Shown: piece by piece, positions 56,621 to 64,000 of the stretch
Layout of the letters: the number at the start of each line of letters is the position of its first letter
Position numbering within the stretch: position 1 is the stretch's first letter
Assembly (NCBI RefSeq): GCF_016724845.1
Contig: NZ_CP068082.1
Coordinates: forward strand, 4,464,001 to 4,528,000
DNA: 64,000 bases
Source of the DNA: Sphingobacterium spiritivorum
GTDB taxonomy: Bacteria > Bacteroidota > Bacteroidia > Sphingobacteriales > Sphingobacteriaceae
Reading direction: 5' to 3'
Notes under the pieces: generated by a model
The model's input: only the letters and a program-made list of their open reading frames with translations
Told to the model about the DNA's origin: nothing
Databases searched by the model: none
Made by a program: the position numbers and the translations under genes

Positions 56621-57382
56621 TTAAATTCCTTTGCTTATCAGATTTCTGTTTTTATTATAATTGTTGATTTGTTGAAGGCAGAGTTGCAATTGTAAGTTCA
56701 GATACTCTTCGTTAGGTATAGCTCTCAAGGTAAAGATGGTGAGATCTTCTACTTCTATACTGATAATTCCATTATTGCTAAACGAGGGTAATTCTCTAAG
56801 CGTAATTGTAAACGTATATTTTTCACTAAGTTGACTGTACTGGTTGAAGAGCATATCAAAAAAATCTTTTCCGACTTTGCTTTTTGTATTGTCTACCATA
56901 ATACCTTTTATAGTATAATCTTCTTTGGCAGCTCTCTTTAAATTTGCCATATTGGTAGTTTGCTTTAAATTTTGCGTTTGTGTATTAGGTGCAATGTTTA
57001 TAAAAACCGAATCTTTTGAGATTAACATATTCTCCTTTTCATTTCTTATAAAAAGATAGATTTTTAACTGATCTTCTTTTGTAATATTTAAGAATATACC
57101 GGAAAGAAGTTTTTCCTGATTGGGTTGAATAACAAATTCTCCTTCTTGCTTATTGTTAGATAAATTTCCTATTTTGGACTGTTTGATTACAATCAAAAGA
57201 TAATTCAGGCCATGAATAATATCATCATTGTTGATTGCTTTTGCTTTTATATCCAGGATATCTTCTGTCTGCTTTACATCTATAGCGGCTTTAATATTTG
57301 ATACGTTAGCGTTAGGCTGTGCTGAAAGGATAGCCGGGAGAAACTTGAAAATAATCAGTTGTATGACTTGTTTGAGATTCAT
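56621..57382 (-). CDS. csgE: CsgE-type adaptor with N-terminal CsgC/CsgH-like domain
   Basis: 253 residues, about twice E. coli CsgE (129). The C-terminal half (about 150-250) is CsgE: DYTIKGIMVDNTKSKVGKDF and FTITLRELPSFSNNGIISI. The N-terminal half (about 25-140) reads as a seven-strand domain with GLNYLLIVIKQSKIGNLSNN and GEFVIQPNQEKLLSG, similar in pattern to the CsgC/CsgH chaperones that stop curlin from aggregating in the periplasm. One protein may thus combine chaperone and gating functions. The CsgE part is secure; the CsgH part is pattern recognition. Confidence 0.85.
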   Translation of the reverse strand: MNLKQVIQLIIFKFLPAILSAQPNANVSNIKAAIDVKQTEDILDIKAKAINNDDIIHGLNYLLIVIKQSKIGNLSNNKQEGEFVIQPNQEKLLSGIFLNITKEDQLKIYLFIRNEKENMLISKDSVFINIAPNTQTQNLKQTTNMANLKRAAKEDYTIKGIMVDNTKSKVGKDFFDMLFNQYSQLSEKYTFTITLRELPSFSNNGIISIEVEDLTIFTLRAIPNEEYLNLQLQLCLQQINNYNKNRNLISKGI

Positions 57383-57396
57383 ACTGTCACCCTTTG

Positions 57397-57828
57397 CTAT
57401 TTATTGATCATTTGTACAGTTTTATTCCGTCCTGAAATTTCAACAGACATTCCATCTGAAATAGAATTACTACCAATTATTTCGATTGTGTTATTTTCCC
57501 CGAATATTGAAATATACATATGTGCAGGGTCTGCATATTGGCTATCCTGATAGTAAATGTTGTTTCCATTACCTTGCTGCTGGCTGATAAGCATATCATT
57601 TTCCAGATAAACTGTTGCCTTATTCGTTTCTCCGTTTTGTATCATTATCGCCTGGGCATTGATAAGATCTGACTCCTGAGGAAGTATATGCAACAATTGT
57701 AAAACATTTGACGCATTGATACTCTCTATACTGTGTTTTTTGTTTTTTTCCTGTGCATATGAATCACTTATTCCTGAGAAGGAAACTCCTGCGTATAACA
57801 CTGCTGCCAGATATATAGATTTAGGCAT
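57397..57828 (-). CDS. csgB: Minor curlin / CsgB-like nucleator
   Basis: 143 residues. Signal peptide ending SYAQ, a non-repeat N-terminal region, then a few curlin-like repeats (QNGETNKATVYL, QQGNGNNIYYQDSQ, FGENNTIEIIG, SGRNKTVQMIN). The repeats are degenerate, as in nucleator subunits. Starts 95 bases after the csgA stop, beyond a hairpin, and ends 14 bases before csgE. It probably anchors and seeds the fibre; assignment as CsgB rests on repeat quality and position. Confidence 0.75.
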   Translation of the reverse strand: MPKSIYLAAVLYAGVSFSGISDSYAQEKNKKHSIESINASNVLQLLHILPQESDLINAQAIMIQNGETNKATVYLENDMLISQQQGNGNNIYYQDSQYADPAHMYISIFGENNTIEIIGSNSISDGMSVEISGRNKTVQMINK

Positions 57829-57844
57829 AACTTCTATTAAAGCA

Positions 57845-57899
57845 GGAAAGACTGATGAAATATTAGAGCATAGACATATAATAAATCATCAATCTTTCC
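57845..57899 (-). promoter_or_regulatory. Stem-loop between csgA and csgB
   Basis: GGAAAGATTGATGA pairs with TCATCAGTCTTTCC (14 bp, one G-T pair) across a 27-base loop in the csgA-csgB gap. No T run follows, so it more likely stabilises or limits the csgA transcript than stops it fully. Confidence 0.6.
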
Positions 57900-57923
57900 C
57901 TTAGTTAGTGTGAAAGAATAGTG

Positions 57924-58940
57924 TTAGTTGCTTTGGAAGATGGTCATCGTATTTCCCATACCAGTTTGAATACCCATATGATAATTCTGATCCCCTGATT
58001 GTGTCACAAAGGATGAGTTTGCTATACCTGTCTGAAAGTCAAATGCAGAATTTGTATTTCCTGTTTGGCTTTGTGAAATCAGATTCAGCGAACCTGTCTG
58101 TGAAGCAACTGCAATATTTCCGTTTCCTGACTGATCCTGTAAATTGAGATTTAAGAATCCGTCTTGTACAGATGTAGCATTATTTGCATCTCCATTCTGA
58201 GTTTGTACTGAGGCATTAACAATACCATCCTGTGTAATTGCAGCATTATTATTAGTACCTGATTGAGTTTGCAGAGCAAGGTTAGCCACACCATTTTGCA
58301 TAGACTGTGCCGATTGGCCATCTCCTGACTGTGTCTGAATTGCCGCATTCAATGTACCTGTTTGGTTTGCGTAAGCTCCGTTGTTGTTGCCTAACTGTGT
58401 TTGGATAACTAAGTTCGCGACACCATTTTGAATAGAAGCAGCACCGTTACCCATACCAATCTGTGTCTGAGTTGCCAGATTGAGTGAACCATCCTGATCA
58501 ACAGATGCGCTGTTTGAAAACCCTAACTGATTTTGAGTGCTGATGTTTAACGATCCGTACTGATCTGTTACGACATTATTAGACATCCCTAGTTGATTTT
58601 GGCGGCTTACATTTAAAAATCCATCCTGATCAACTGTAGCACTGTTAGTTATTCCCAATTGATTCGTCATATTGGAATTTGATACTCCAATCTGTGCTAC
58701 ATCAATACTGTTGTCTAATCCGATACTGTTAGATTCATTTTTGTTGTTGGAGCCGTTTTGGTTTGTTTTTGCCAGGTTTTGCGCACCTGACTGGTAAATT
58801 GTGTTGTGGTTTTGAAGACCTACTTGCGAGACTTGTGCATTGTTTTCAATCCCAGTCTGCGTAGTGTAGTCCTGGTTTCCTTGTGCCGCAGCAAAACTTG
58901 CACTCGCAAGTGCACATGCTGTAAATAATAGCTTTCTCAT
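57924..58940 (-). CDS. csgA: Major curlin subunit with 28 eleven-residue repeats
   Basis: 338 residues from ATG 58940. The open frame extends to 58979, but that codon lies within the -7 promoter box, so it cannot be the start. Signal peptide MRKLLFTACALASASFAAA, then a short N-terminus and, from Q28, 28 consecutive 11-residue units QxGxxNxAxxx without a gap, ending with QSN. Alternate units differ slightly, giving a 22-residue strand-loop-strand period of 14 repeats; E. coli CsgA has five. The product is exported through CsgG and assembles into amyloid fibres. First gene of the operon. Confidence 0.95.
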   Translation of the reverse strand: MRKLLFTACALASASFAAAQGNQDYTTQTGIENNAQVSQVGLQNHNTIYQSGAQNLAKTNQNGSNNKNESNSIGLDNSIDVAQIGVSNSNMTNQLGITNSATVDQDGFLNVSRQNQLGMSNNVVTDQYGSLNISTQNQLGFSNSASVDQDGSLNLATQTQIGMGNGAASIQNGVANLVIQTQLGNNNGAYANQTGTLNAAIQTQSGDGQSAQSMQNGVANLALQTQSGTNNNAAITQDGIVNASVQTQNGDANNATSVQDGFLNLNLQDQSGNGNIAVASQTGSLNLISQSQTGNTNSAFDFQTGIANSSFVTQSGDQNYHMGIQTGMGNTMTIFQSN

Positions 58941-58976
58941 AACTTTTTTTGTGTGTGTGTTTGGTTTTTGTTGTTC

Positions 58977-59005
58977 CAAAACTATAAAACAAAATCCGTT
59001 GACAA
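58977..59005 (-). promoter_or_regulatory. Promoter of the curli operon
   Basis: On the minus strand a TTG -33 box (59003-59005) and a perfect -7 box TAGTTTTG (58977-58984) are separated by 18 bases, in the range for Bacteroidota. Predicted start near 58970 gives a 30-base leader that contains (AC)5 and A7 tracts. Confidence 0.75.
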
Positions 59006-59050
59006 CATCACCGGTTTAGTGATATTGAAATATCACATAAAAAAGTGATG
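59006..59050. promoter_or_regulatory. Nested palindrome upstream of the curli promoter
   Basis: Inner dyad GTGATAT-TGAA-ATATCAC (59019-59036) and outer dyad CATCAC (59006-59011) / GTGATG (59045-59050) share nearly the same centre. It abuts the -33 box and looks like a binding site for a dimeric or tetrameric regulator. No T run follows the stems, so it is less likely to be a terminator of the upstream gene. Confidence 0.65.
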
Positions 59051-59095
59051 CCGTCAAAAGAGACTGAGAAGAATGCTTATATATAGCAGAAACTA

Positions 59096-59800
59096 TTATC
59101 GCCAGTTATAAAATGTACGTTTTTTGAAGGTATAGCTTATACCCAGTGACACTGTCAATGTTCCTTCTCCACGGCGTCCGCCTACTTCACCGTCAAAACT
59201 ATCTGCAACCAAATTTCCCCGTACATCTGCTGTAAAATGTAAATTCTCTGTAAGTACAAATGTATTCAATACACCCAGATTAGGACTTAGTTTAGTAGCC
59301 TTGGGTTCATTTGTAGTCATCATAACACCTATTCCCGCATAGGGTACTAAAGAGTATACACGTTCATTATCATAGCCATCTATTATATTGTGCATATTGA
59401 CCAGGATATCTGCATGAGCATATACATACTTGAAAGATTGTTTTTCAAGTCCTTCGGCTGCATTGTAAACTTCTCCGGTAGTATGACTTCCGTTTTGTGT
59501 CAGTCCTTTGATCTGAAAACCATTTACACCTACGCGAATACCGGTATTGGCATTGATCCATTTTCCCCCATACAGATCAAAGTTCGGTGTGATTCGTTTA
59601 CCCAGGGAAAGCTGCTTATTGTGATCTCCGAAATAGATCTGTCCTCCTATACCAGCTCCGGCAAACCAGGAATTGTAAAAGGGACTGTTCTTCCGTTGCT
59701 GAAATCGGGTAGACTGCACTATCGGATCTTTTGTTGAGGCATAGGCTTGCGTTGCAACAGGCAACAGCAAAATTAAAAGAATGTAATACTTTCTTTTCAT
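59096..59800 (-). CDS. Outer-membrane beta-barrel protein of unknown function, upstream of curli operon
   Basis: 234 residues from ATG 59800, which gives a clean signal peptide (KYYILLILLLPVATQAYA); ATGs at 59818 and 59866 add poorly fitting residues. Alternating barrel strands (WFAGAGIGGQIYFGDHNKQ, GIRVGVNGFQIKGL, YVYAHADILVNMHN, LVPYAGIGVMM) and a C-terminal VSLGISYTFKKR. A small OmpA-like or OmpW-like porin fold without a peptidoglycan domain. Its strand and position suggest a link to curli, but the gap holds the curli promoter, so it is transcribed separately. Confidence 0.8.
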   Translation of the reverse strand: MKRKYYILLILLLPVATQAYASTKDPIVQSTRFQQRKNSPFYNSWFAGAGIGGQIYFGDHNKQLSLGKRITPNFDLYGGKWINANTGIRVGVNGFQIKGLTQNGSHTTGEVYNAAEGLEKQSFKYVYAHADILVNMHNIIDGYDNERVYSLVPYAGIGVMMTTNEPKATKLSPNLGVLNTFVLTENLHFTADVRGNLVADSFDGEVGGRRGEGTLTVSLGISYTFKKRTFYNWR

Positions 59801-60115
59801 GTTAGTGAAATTTATCATGTGGATGTATTTGTTGCTTAGGATTGGGCTAAGTTGCTGTATCCACAAAGTTAGTGTGCTGTAAAGTTAGTTTTCTTTAATT
59901 TCTATGATAACATTTATTATGCTAATCTTTAGGGAAGTAGCTTTTAGGCTACAAAAGACAGTGGTAAAGGGAAATAGGAGTAGTGGCAAATTTGTTAGAA
60001 ATGAAAAGTGAAAACCCGGAACTTTAATTTTTCTTAATCAAAAGAAAAAGGATAATAAGGAGCTGGTGTTTCTTTGGATAAGAATTAATAAATTTGCTGT
60101 TTAACAAATAAACGA

Positions 60116-60856
60116 ATGATAACAGTAGTTATTATTGAAGATGAAGCGGTTATAGAAAAAGAAATAGTTGATCTGCTGTCGGGAGAATCAGATACCAGAC
60201 TTGTCGGAAGCAGTGACAATGTATCTTCTGCAGTGCAACTCATTAATATGCATCGGCCGGATGTGATTTTGATGGATATACAGTTGCGTGACGGTACAGC
60301 ATTTGATATTATCCGGCTATTGGATTATACTCCACAGAACATTGTTTTCATTACTGCTTATGATCAGTTTGCGATCAGGGCAATCAAATGCGGTGCATTG
60401 GACTATTTACTCAAACCGATTGATCATAGCGAATTCAGGCAGGCGTTCGAGCGCTATCGCACACGTAATAAAGACATTCAGAGCGGATTGCAGTTGTCAC
60501 TGATGCAACAACTGATGGAAGCCAGCCAACAAATACCCGAGCATATTGCTCTCCCTTCTTTGAATCAGGTTCGTATAATTACTGTACAGGATATTATGTA
60601 CTGTCGCGGAGAAGGGCCGTATACCTATTTTTATCTTAATAATGGTGAAGAGGAACTGGTATCCAAGCCACTTAAATATTATGAAGAACTGTTACAGACA
60701 CCTTTCTTCCTTCGTACCCATCAGTCGTATCTTGTAAATCGAAGGTATATTTCAGGTGTCAGTAGCTCGGAGGATCTGATTTTGAAAAATCAGCAACAGG
60801 TACCTGTTTCCGCCCGTCGCAAAAAGAATATATTGCAATTGCTTTTTCCGCAGTAA
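60116..60856 (+). CDS. LytTR-family response regulator without adjacent kinase
   Basis: 246 residues. Receiver with E8-D9, phosphoacceptor D54 (LMDIQLRDG), T in FITAYDQF and K in YLLKPIDHSEF; then a LytTR DNA-binding domain (about 150-245, FLRTHQSYLVNRRYISGV). Complete and probably functional. No histidine kinase gene is next to it, so the partner lies elsewhere. It lies 57 bases before a lipoprotein gene and is divergent from the outer-membrane protein gene by the curli locus, so it could control either. Confidence 0.9.
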   Translation: MITVVIIEDEAVIEKEIVDLLSGESDTRLVGSSDNVSSAVQLINMHRPDVILMDIQLRDGTAFDIIRLLDYTPQNIVFITAYDQFAIRAIKCGALDYLLKPIDHSEFRQAFERYRTRNKDIQSGLQLSLMQQLMEASQQIPEHIALPSLNQVRIITVQDIMYCRGEGPYTYFYLNNGEEELVSKPLKYYEELLQTPFFLRTHQSYLVNRRYISGVSSSEDLILKNQQQVPVSARRKKNILQLLFPQ

Positions 60857-60912
60857 TTTGTCAGGCCACAAATAGCAAATACCATATTTTTAATTTAAAC
60901 AGAAAGAATAAA

Positions 60913-61527
60913 ATGAAATTGATAGCACAAACTCTTATTCCCTTGTTAGCTGTGAGTATGATGAGCTGTAATGAACAATCCGGTAAAGCCATTACACAAA
61001 CAGTGCAAACTGATTCAGCTAAACCTGTAACCGAACTGGAATCGCTTACAAAAGAACTTTATAAATGGGTGGAGGCAAATGATGCGAACGCAGACTTCAG
61101 CCCTCTGCCGGAGCAGGAAACAGACAGCCTGTATGTCGGTCTGGATAAGGAAGCGCACAAAAAAAGAATTTCAGCACTTAAGGATACCCATTTTTTTGCT
61201 GAAGAATTTCTTGAAAATTACAACAGGCTCGGACTGACGATTGATGAAAAATTACGTAATAATACATTTACCTGGTACATAGGTGAATTGCCTCCATTCG
61301 GAAACGGCGCCAATCCATGGTGCAATTGTCAGGATAGTCCGGATAATTACTGGAAAAGAATCAGCTTGCAAGATGTAGTTGTTGATGGTAATACCGCAAC
61401 TTACAACTGGACATGGGGTGAGGGGTTTCAGTATAAGATGAAAGCTGTCAAAGAAAATGACATATGGAAGATCTCCTATATGCAGGGTTTTGATTTTGAA
61501 GCCTTTTTTTCAGAACAAAACAATTAA
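60913..61527 (+). CDS. Lipoprotein of unknown function
   Basis: 204 residues. Lipobox SMMSC (C19), polar linker, then a globular part with HFFAEEFLENYNRLGLTIDE, NPWCNCQDSPDNYWKRIS and the C-terminal GEGFQYKMKAVKENDIWKIS. The layout (helices, then strands ending in a W-K-I motif) recalls NTF2-like/DUF3828 lipoproteins, but this is not certain. Follows the LytTR gene by 57 bases and may be co-transcribed with it. Confidence 0.7.
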   Translation: MKLIAQTLIPLLAVSMMSCNEQSGKAITQTVQTDSAKPVTELESLTKELYKWVEANDANADFSPLPEQETDSLYVGLDKEAHKKRISALKDTHFFAEEFLENYNRLGLTIDEKLRNNTFTWYIGELPPFGNGANPWCNCQDSPDNYWKRISLQDVVVDGNTATYNWTWGEGFQYKMKAVKENDIWKISYMQGFDFEAFFSEQNN

Positions 61528-61734
61528 TGTAGCGACTTTTGCAGATGATGGCGGAGACGGAATGTTCCTCTTCCTCATCATTGTCAGAAAATATTGACCT
61601 TTATTTATACAATCACCTGTGTTTAATACAGCTAACAGCTTATTTTTACTAATCCTATGAGGAAAAATAACAGTTTAAAACAGTCCTGTTATCTATCTCA
61701 AAATTCTTCTGAAATACGAAATATAAAATAAAAG

Positions 61735-61764
61735 TTGCAATAAGAAGATTTCGTTTTATATTTG
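61735..61764 (+). promoter_or_regulatory. Strong promoter match upstream of the siderophore receptor
   Basis: TTG (61735-61737), 19-base spacer and TATATTTG (61757-61764) form an exact Bacteroidota promoter. Predicted start near 61771, which is 587 bases upstream of the receptor ATG. Confidence 0.7.
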
Positions 61765-61770
61765 CGTTGT

Positions 61771-62357
61771 TTTTAATCAGTCTAAATAATTGGATTTAAT
61801 ATTGTAAATGTGGTTTTTATCTGCACGTCTACCAGAATATAAATTCAATAGCTTATAAAAATAACGCCATGCATAAGACGGCAATCTTTTGCATGGCGTA
61901 AAACTACTATCAGCGGCAACTGATTGTAGTTGATCTGCTCAGCAAGCTGAACAGCTCACTCCCGATACTGTAAAATATGGAAGAATCTGCAAGATAAATA
62001 AAAATAAAAAATTAAACTATTTCTTATTCAAATATCTTCTTGTCATTTCTTTTCATAAAGAGTTGAAACAATAAATACGTACAATATTCAACATATTATG
62101 AAATACTTACCTCTATTATCTCTTCAAATCTCTTCTGAGAGAGGAGCTGCTCTGTCTCTGCAGAACATAAGCATCTTAAAAGCAGAAGCTTCCAATCCAT
62201 TTCGATAATACATTACTTCCGTTTGTCAATCCATGTACAGATTGCCGTACTTCTGTTTCTTTTCGGGCATGTCGGCTTGTAACTGGAGATATTAAACTAT
62301 GCTCAACATTTAATTCACATAATATAAACAACAACACACCCTTAATTCAGCACACTC
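61771..62357 (+). ncRNA. Long structured leader or small RNA upstream of the TonB receptor
   Basis: About 590 bases downstream of an exact promoter. Three hairpins follow one another: ACGCCATGCA/TGCATGGCGT (61864-61899), ACTACTATCAG/CTGATTGTAGT with one mismatch (61903-61930) and TCAGC/GCTGA (near 61940-61951). A further stem lies near 62131-62165. No known riboswitch or small RNA family was recognised and no terminator is visible. A 36-codon open frame at 62098-62208 (MKYLPLLSLQISSERG start) might be a leader peptide. Confidence 0.4.
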
Positions 62358-64000
62358 ATGAATAAACTATTACGTTTGTTATTTTTTTGTCTTCTTTATC
62401 TGAGTGGCACGGCATCTTATGCTCAAAGCCTGTTTTCAGTTGAAGGAATAATTTTAAATGAAAATGATCAGCCTGTCCCCGGAGCTACGATCAAACTGGA
62501 TCCTTCAAATCTGGCAACAACAACAGATACCGAAGGCCACTTTAAACTGTCCAATGTGAAATCCGGCAATTATGAATTACAAATAAAAGCCTTTGGATAC
62601 AGTAAGTATCAGTCTGTTGTATTGGTTAAAAATCAATCGCTGGATGTAGGACAAATCAAACTATCTTCAAAATCGGAGTCTATTGACGAAGTCTCTGTTT
62701 ACGGAAGATATTATCAGCAATATAAACTGGACAGTATTTCAGGTTCACTCCGTTTAAAAACTCCTATTCTGGAATTGCCTCAGAATATACAGATCATATC
62801 GGCAGATCTTATGGCAGATCAGCAGGTGTTTGATATTGTAGATGGTATTACACGTAATATCAGCGGTGCTACACGTCAAGGACACTGGGATAATCAATAT
62901 GCCAATCTGAGAATGCGCGGATCGAAAATTCCGGCATTTAGAAATGGTATGAATATAGAAGCATCCTGGGGACCTACAGCTGAGGATGCGTCTATGATAG
63001 AGCGTATTGAGTTTGTAAAAGGTCCTGCAGGCTTTATGTTGGCAAATGGCGAGCCGGGCGGATTTTATAACGTGGTGACCAAAAAACCTTCAGGTCACAC
63101 GAAAGGATCTGCAAGTTTCAATATGGGGAGCTTCAGCACATATCGTGGTGCGCTGGATTTTGATGGTAAACTTAGTAAAGATGGTAAATTGTTGTACCGT
63201 CTCAACGTAGCCGGACAACAGAAGGATTATTTTACCAAATACAACTACAGCAATCGTGTTGTAGTTGCACCGGTATTGACTTATAAGATTGATGATGCGA
63301 CTTCACTGACAGTAGAGTATACTTATCAGGGATCTACTTATCTGACGAATGGCAACTATACCTTCTCTCCAAAACAATATGCAGATCCGGGCATTGCCAA
63401 TGATTTCTTCTATGGTGATCCGTCCTTTGAACCGAGTAAGATCAAAGATCACAGCGCCTATGTGTATTTTGACCACCAGTTAAATAAAAACTGGAAACTA
63501 CATGCTCAGGTTGCTTATTTCAATTTCAATATGATTGCAAACAGTACCTGGTTAAACTACATGAAACCTAACGGTGACATGCCACGCAATCTGAGTATTG
63601 CTGATGAGGCAGGAGAGAACAGATTTGCTCAGTTTTCATTCACTGGAGAGGAAAAGACAGGAGGAGTAAGACACCGTTTGTTATTCGGAGGAGACTTTGG
63701 AAACAAAAAATTCTGGGGTGACTTCAGAACATTACTGGATTCTATTCCGTTTGCTTCCCTTAATGTTTACGATCCTAAATACGGTATTCCGGGAGCTGTC
63801 TTACCAGCTATAGACAGGTCTAAAAGTGTGAAATTGAGAGCCGGAGGAAGTAACTATGTATCTTCTGTCTCTTACACCTCATTCTATGCACATGATGAAA
63901 TGGCCTTTTTCAATGATCAACTTCGTCTTTCATTAGGTTTACGATTCACAAATGCGGAGACTGTGGGTAAGACTAATGCTGCTGACGTGAAGGACAATGT
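62358..64000 (+). CDS. TonB-dependent siderophore receptor, C-terminus cut by window edge
   Basis: 547 complete codons from ATG 62358 to the right edge. Signal peptide (MNKLLRLLFFCLLYLSGTASYAQ), CarboxypepD_reg domain (about 30-112), then a FhuE/FpvA-type plug: LKTPILELPQNIQIISADLM, RMRGSKIPAFRNG, ERIEFVKGPAGFMLANGEPG, FYNVVTKKPSG, followed by barrel strands. It has no STN domain. Probably imports a ferric siderophore; which one is unknown. Preceded by a long structured leader. Confidence 0.92.
   Translation, partial: MNKLLRLLFFCLLYLSGTASYAQSLFSVEGIILNENDQPVPGATIKLDPSNLATTTDTEGHFKLSNVKSGNYELQIKAFGYSKYQSVVLVKNQSLDVGQIKLSSKSESIDEVSVYGRYYQQYKLDSISGSLRLKTPILELPQNIQIISADLMADQQVFDIVDGITRNISGATRQGHWDNQYANLRMRGSKIPAFRNGMNIEASWGPTAEDASMIERIEFVKGPAGFMLANGEPGGFYNVVTKKPSGHTKGSASFNMGSFSTYRGALDFDGKLSKDGKLLYRLNVAGQQKDYFTKYNYSNRVVVAPVLTYKIDDATSLTVEYTYQGSTYLTNGNYTFSPKQYADPGIANDFFYGDPSFEPSKIKDHSAYVYFDHQLNKNWKLHAQVAYFNFNMIANSTWLNYMKPNGDMPRNLSIADEAGENRFAQFSFTGEEKTGGVRHRLLFGGDFGNKKFWGDFRTLLDSIPFASLNVYDPKYGIPGAVLPAIDRSKSVKLRAGGSNYVSSVSYTSFYAHDEMAFFNDQLRLSLGLRFTNAETVGKTNAADVKDN

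Noticed and set aside
57924..58940. Short periodic DNA repeats that could look like a CRISPR array
   Set aside because: The periodicity is 33/66 bases, in frame, and codes for curlin repeats; no constant repeat with unique spacers.
58941..58979. 13-residue N-terminal extension of the curlin
   Set aside because: Its start codon overlaps the -7 promoter box and the signal peptide begins at 58940.

Overview
The window reads as chromosome of a free-living member of the Bacteroidota, most likely Sphingobacteriaceae (Sphingobacterium-like). The reasons are several SusC/SusD outer-membrane pairs, ECF sigma/FecR signalling pairs, LytS/LytTR two-component genes, AT-rich leaders, and promoter boxes of the TTG / TAnnTTTG type used by this phylum. 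No rRNA, tRNA, IS element or CRISPR array was seen.

Layout. 1-4.9 kb: housekeeping genes (M1 aminopeptidase cut by the left edge, ArsC/Spx-like protein, class II aldolase fba, XerC-type recombinase, ribosome hibernation factor). 5.0-7.5 kb: a small islet lying between two perfect 49-bp direct repeats; it holds a cysteine-rich lipoprotein and two small, mutually similar cytosolic proteins of unknown function. 7.5-15 kb: a small hypothetical, ferritin, an outer-membrane beta-barrel protein, a quinone oxidoreductase and a GH92 mannosidase. 15-22.8 kb: an AraC regulator divergent from a seven-gene L-fucose uptake and oxidation operon (FucP, mutarotase, UxaA-type dehydratase, SDR, FAH-type hydrolase, lactonase, SDR). 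The genes together spell a non-phosphorylating fucose-to-pyruvate-plus-lactate route. 23-32.8 kb: a LytS-type kinase and a LytTR regulator bracketing a metzincin lipoprotein and a SusC/SusD pair. 32.8-34.5 kb: a TPR protein. 35-44.2 kb and 44.8-51.9 kb: two successive sigma/FecR/SusC(STN)/SusD loci, the first ending in a beta-helix protein fused to a PDZ domain. 52.5-59.8 kb: a curli (functional amyloid) locus with a LuxR regulator carrying a degenerate receiver at one end and the operon csgA-csgB-csgE-csgF-csgG-lipoprotein on the minus strand, preceded by an outer-membrane protein gene. 60-64 kb: a LytTR regulator, a lipoprotein, a long structured leader and a TonB-dependent siderophore receptor cut by the right edge.

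How it works together. Glycan and protein degradation at the surface (GH92, SusCD sets, metzincin, beta-helix enzyme) would feed sugars such as fucose to the central catabolic operon, while sigma/FecR and LytS/LytTR systems switch the uptake loci. The curli locus is a separate surface-fibre system with several features that differ from the enterobacterial model: a curlin with 28 uninterrupted 11-residue repeats, CsgG fused to a beta-barrel, CsgE with an extra N-terminal CsgC/CsgH-like domain, and a nested palindrome just upstream of the csgA promoter. The repeat-bounded islet and the curli locus are the best candidates for new biology.
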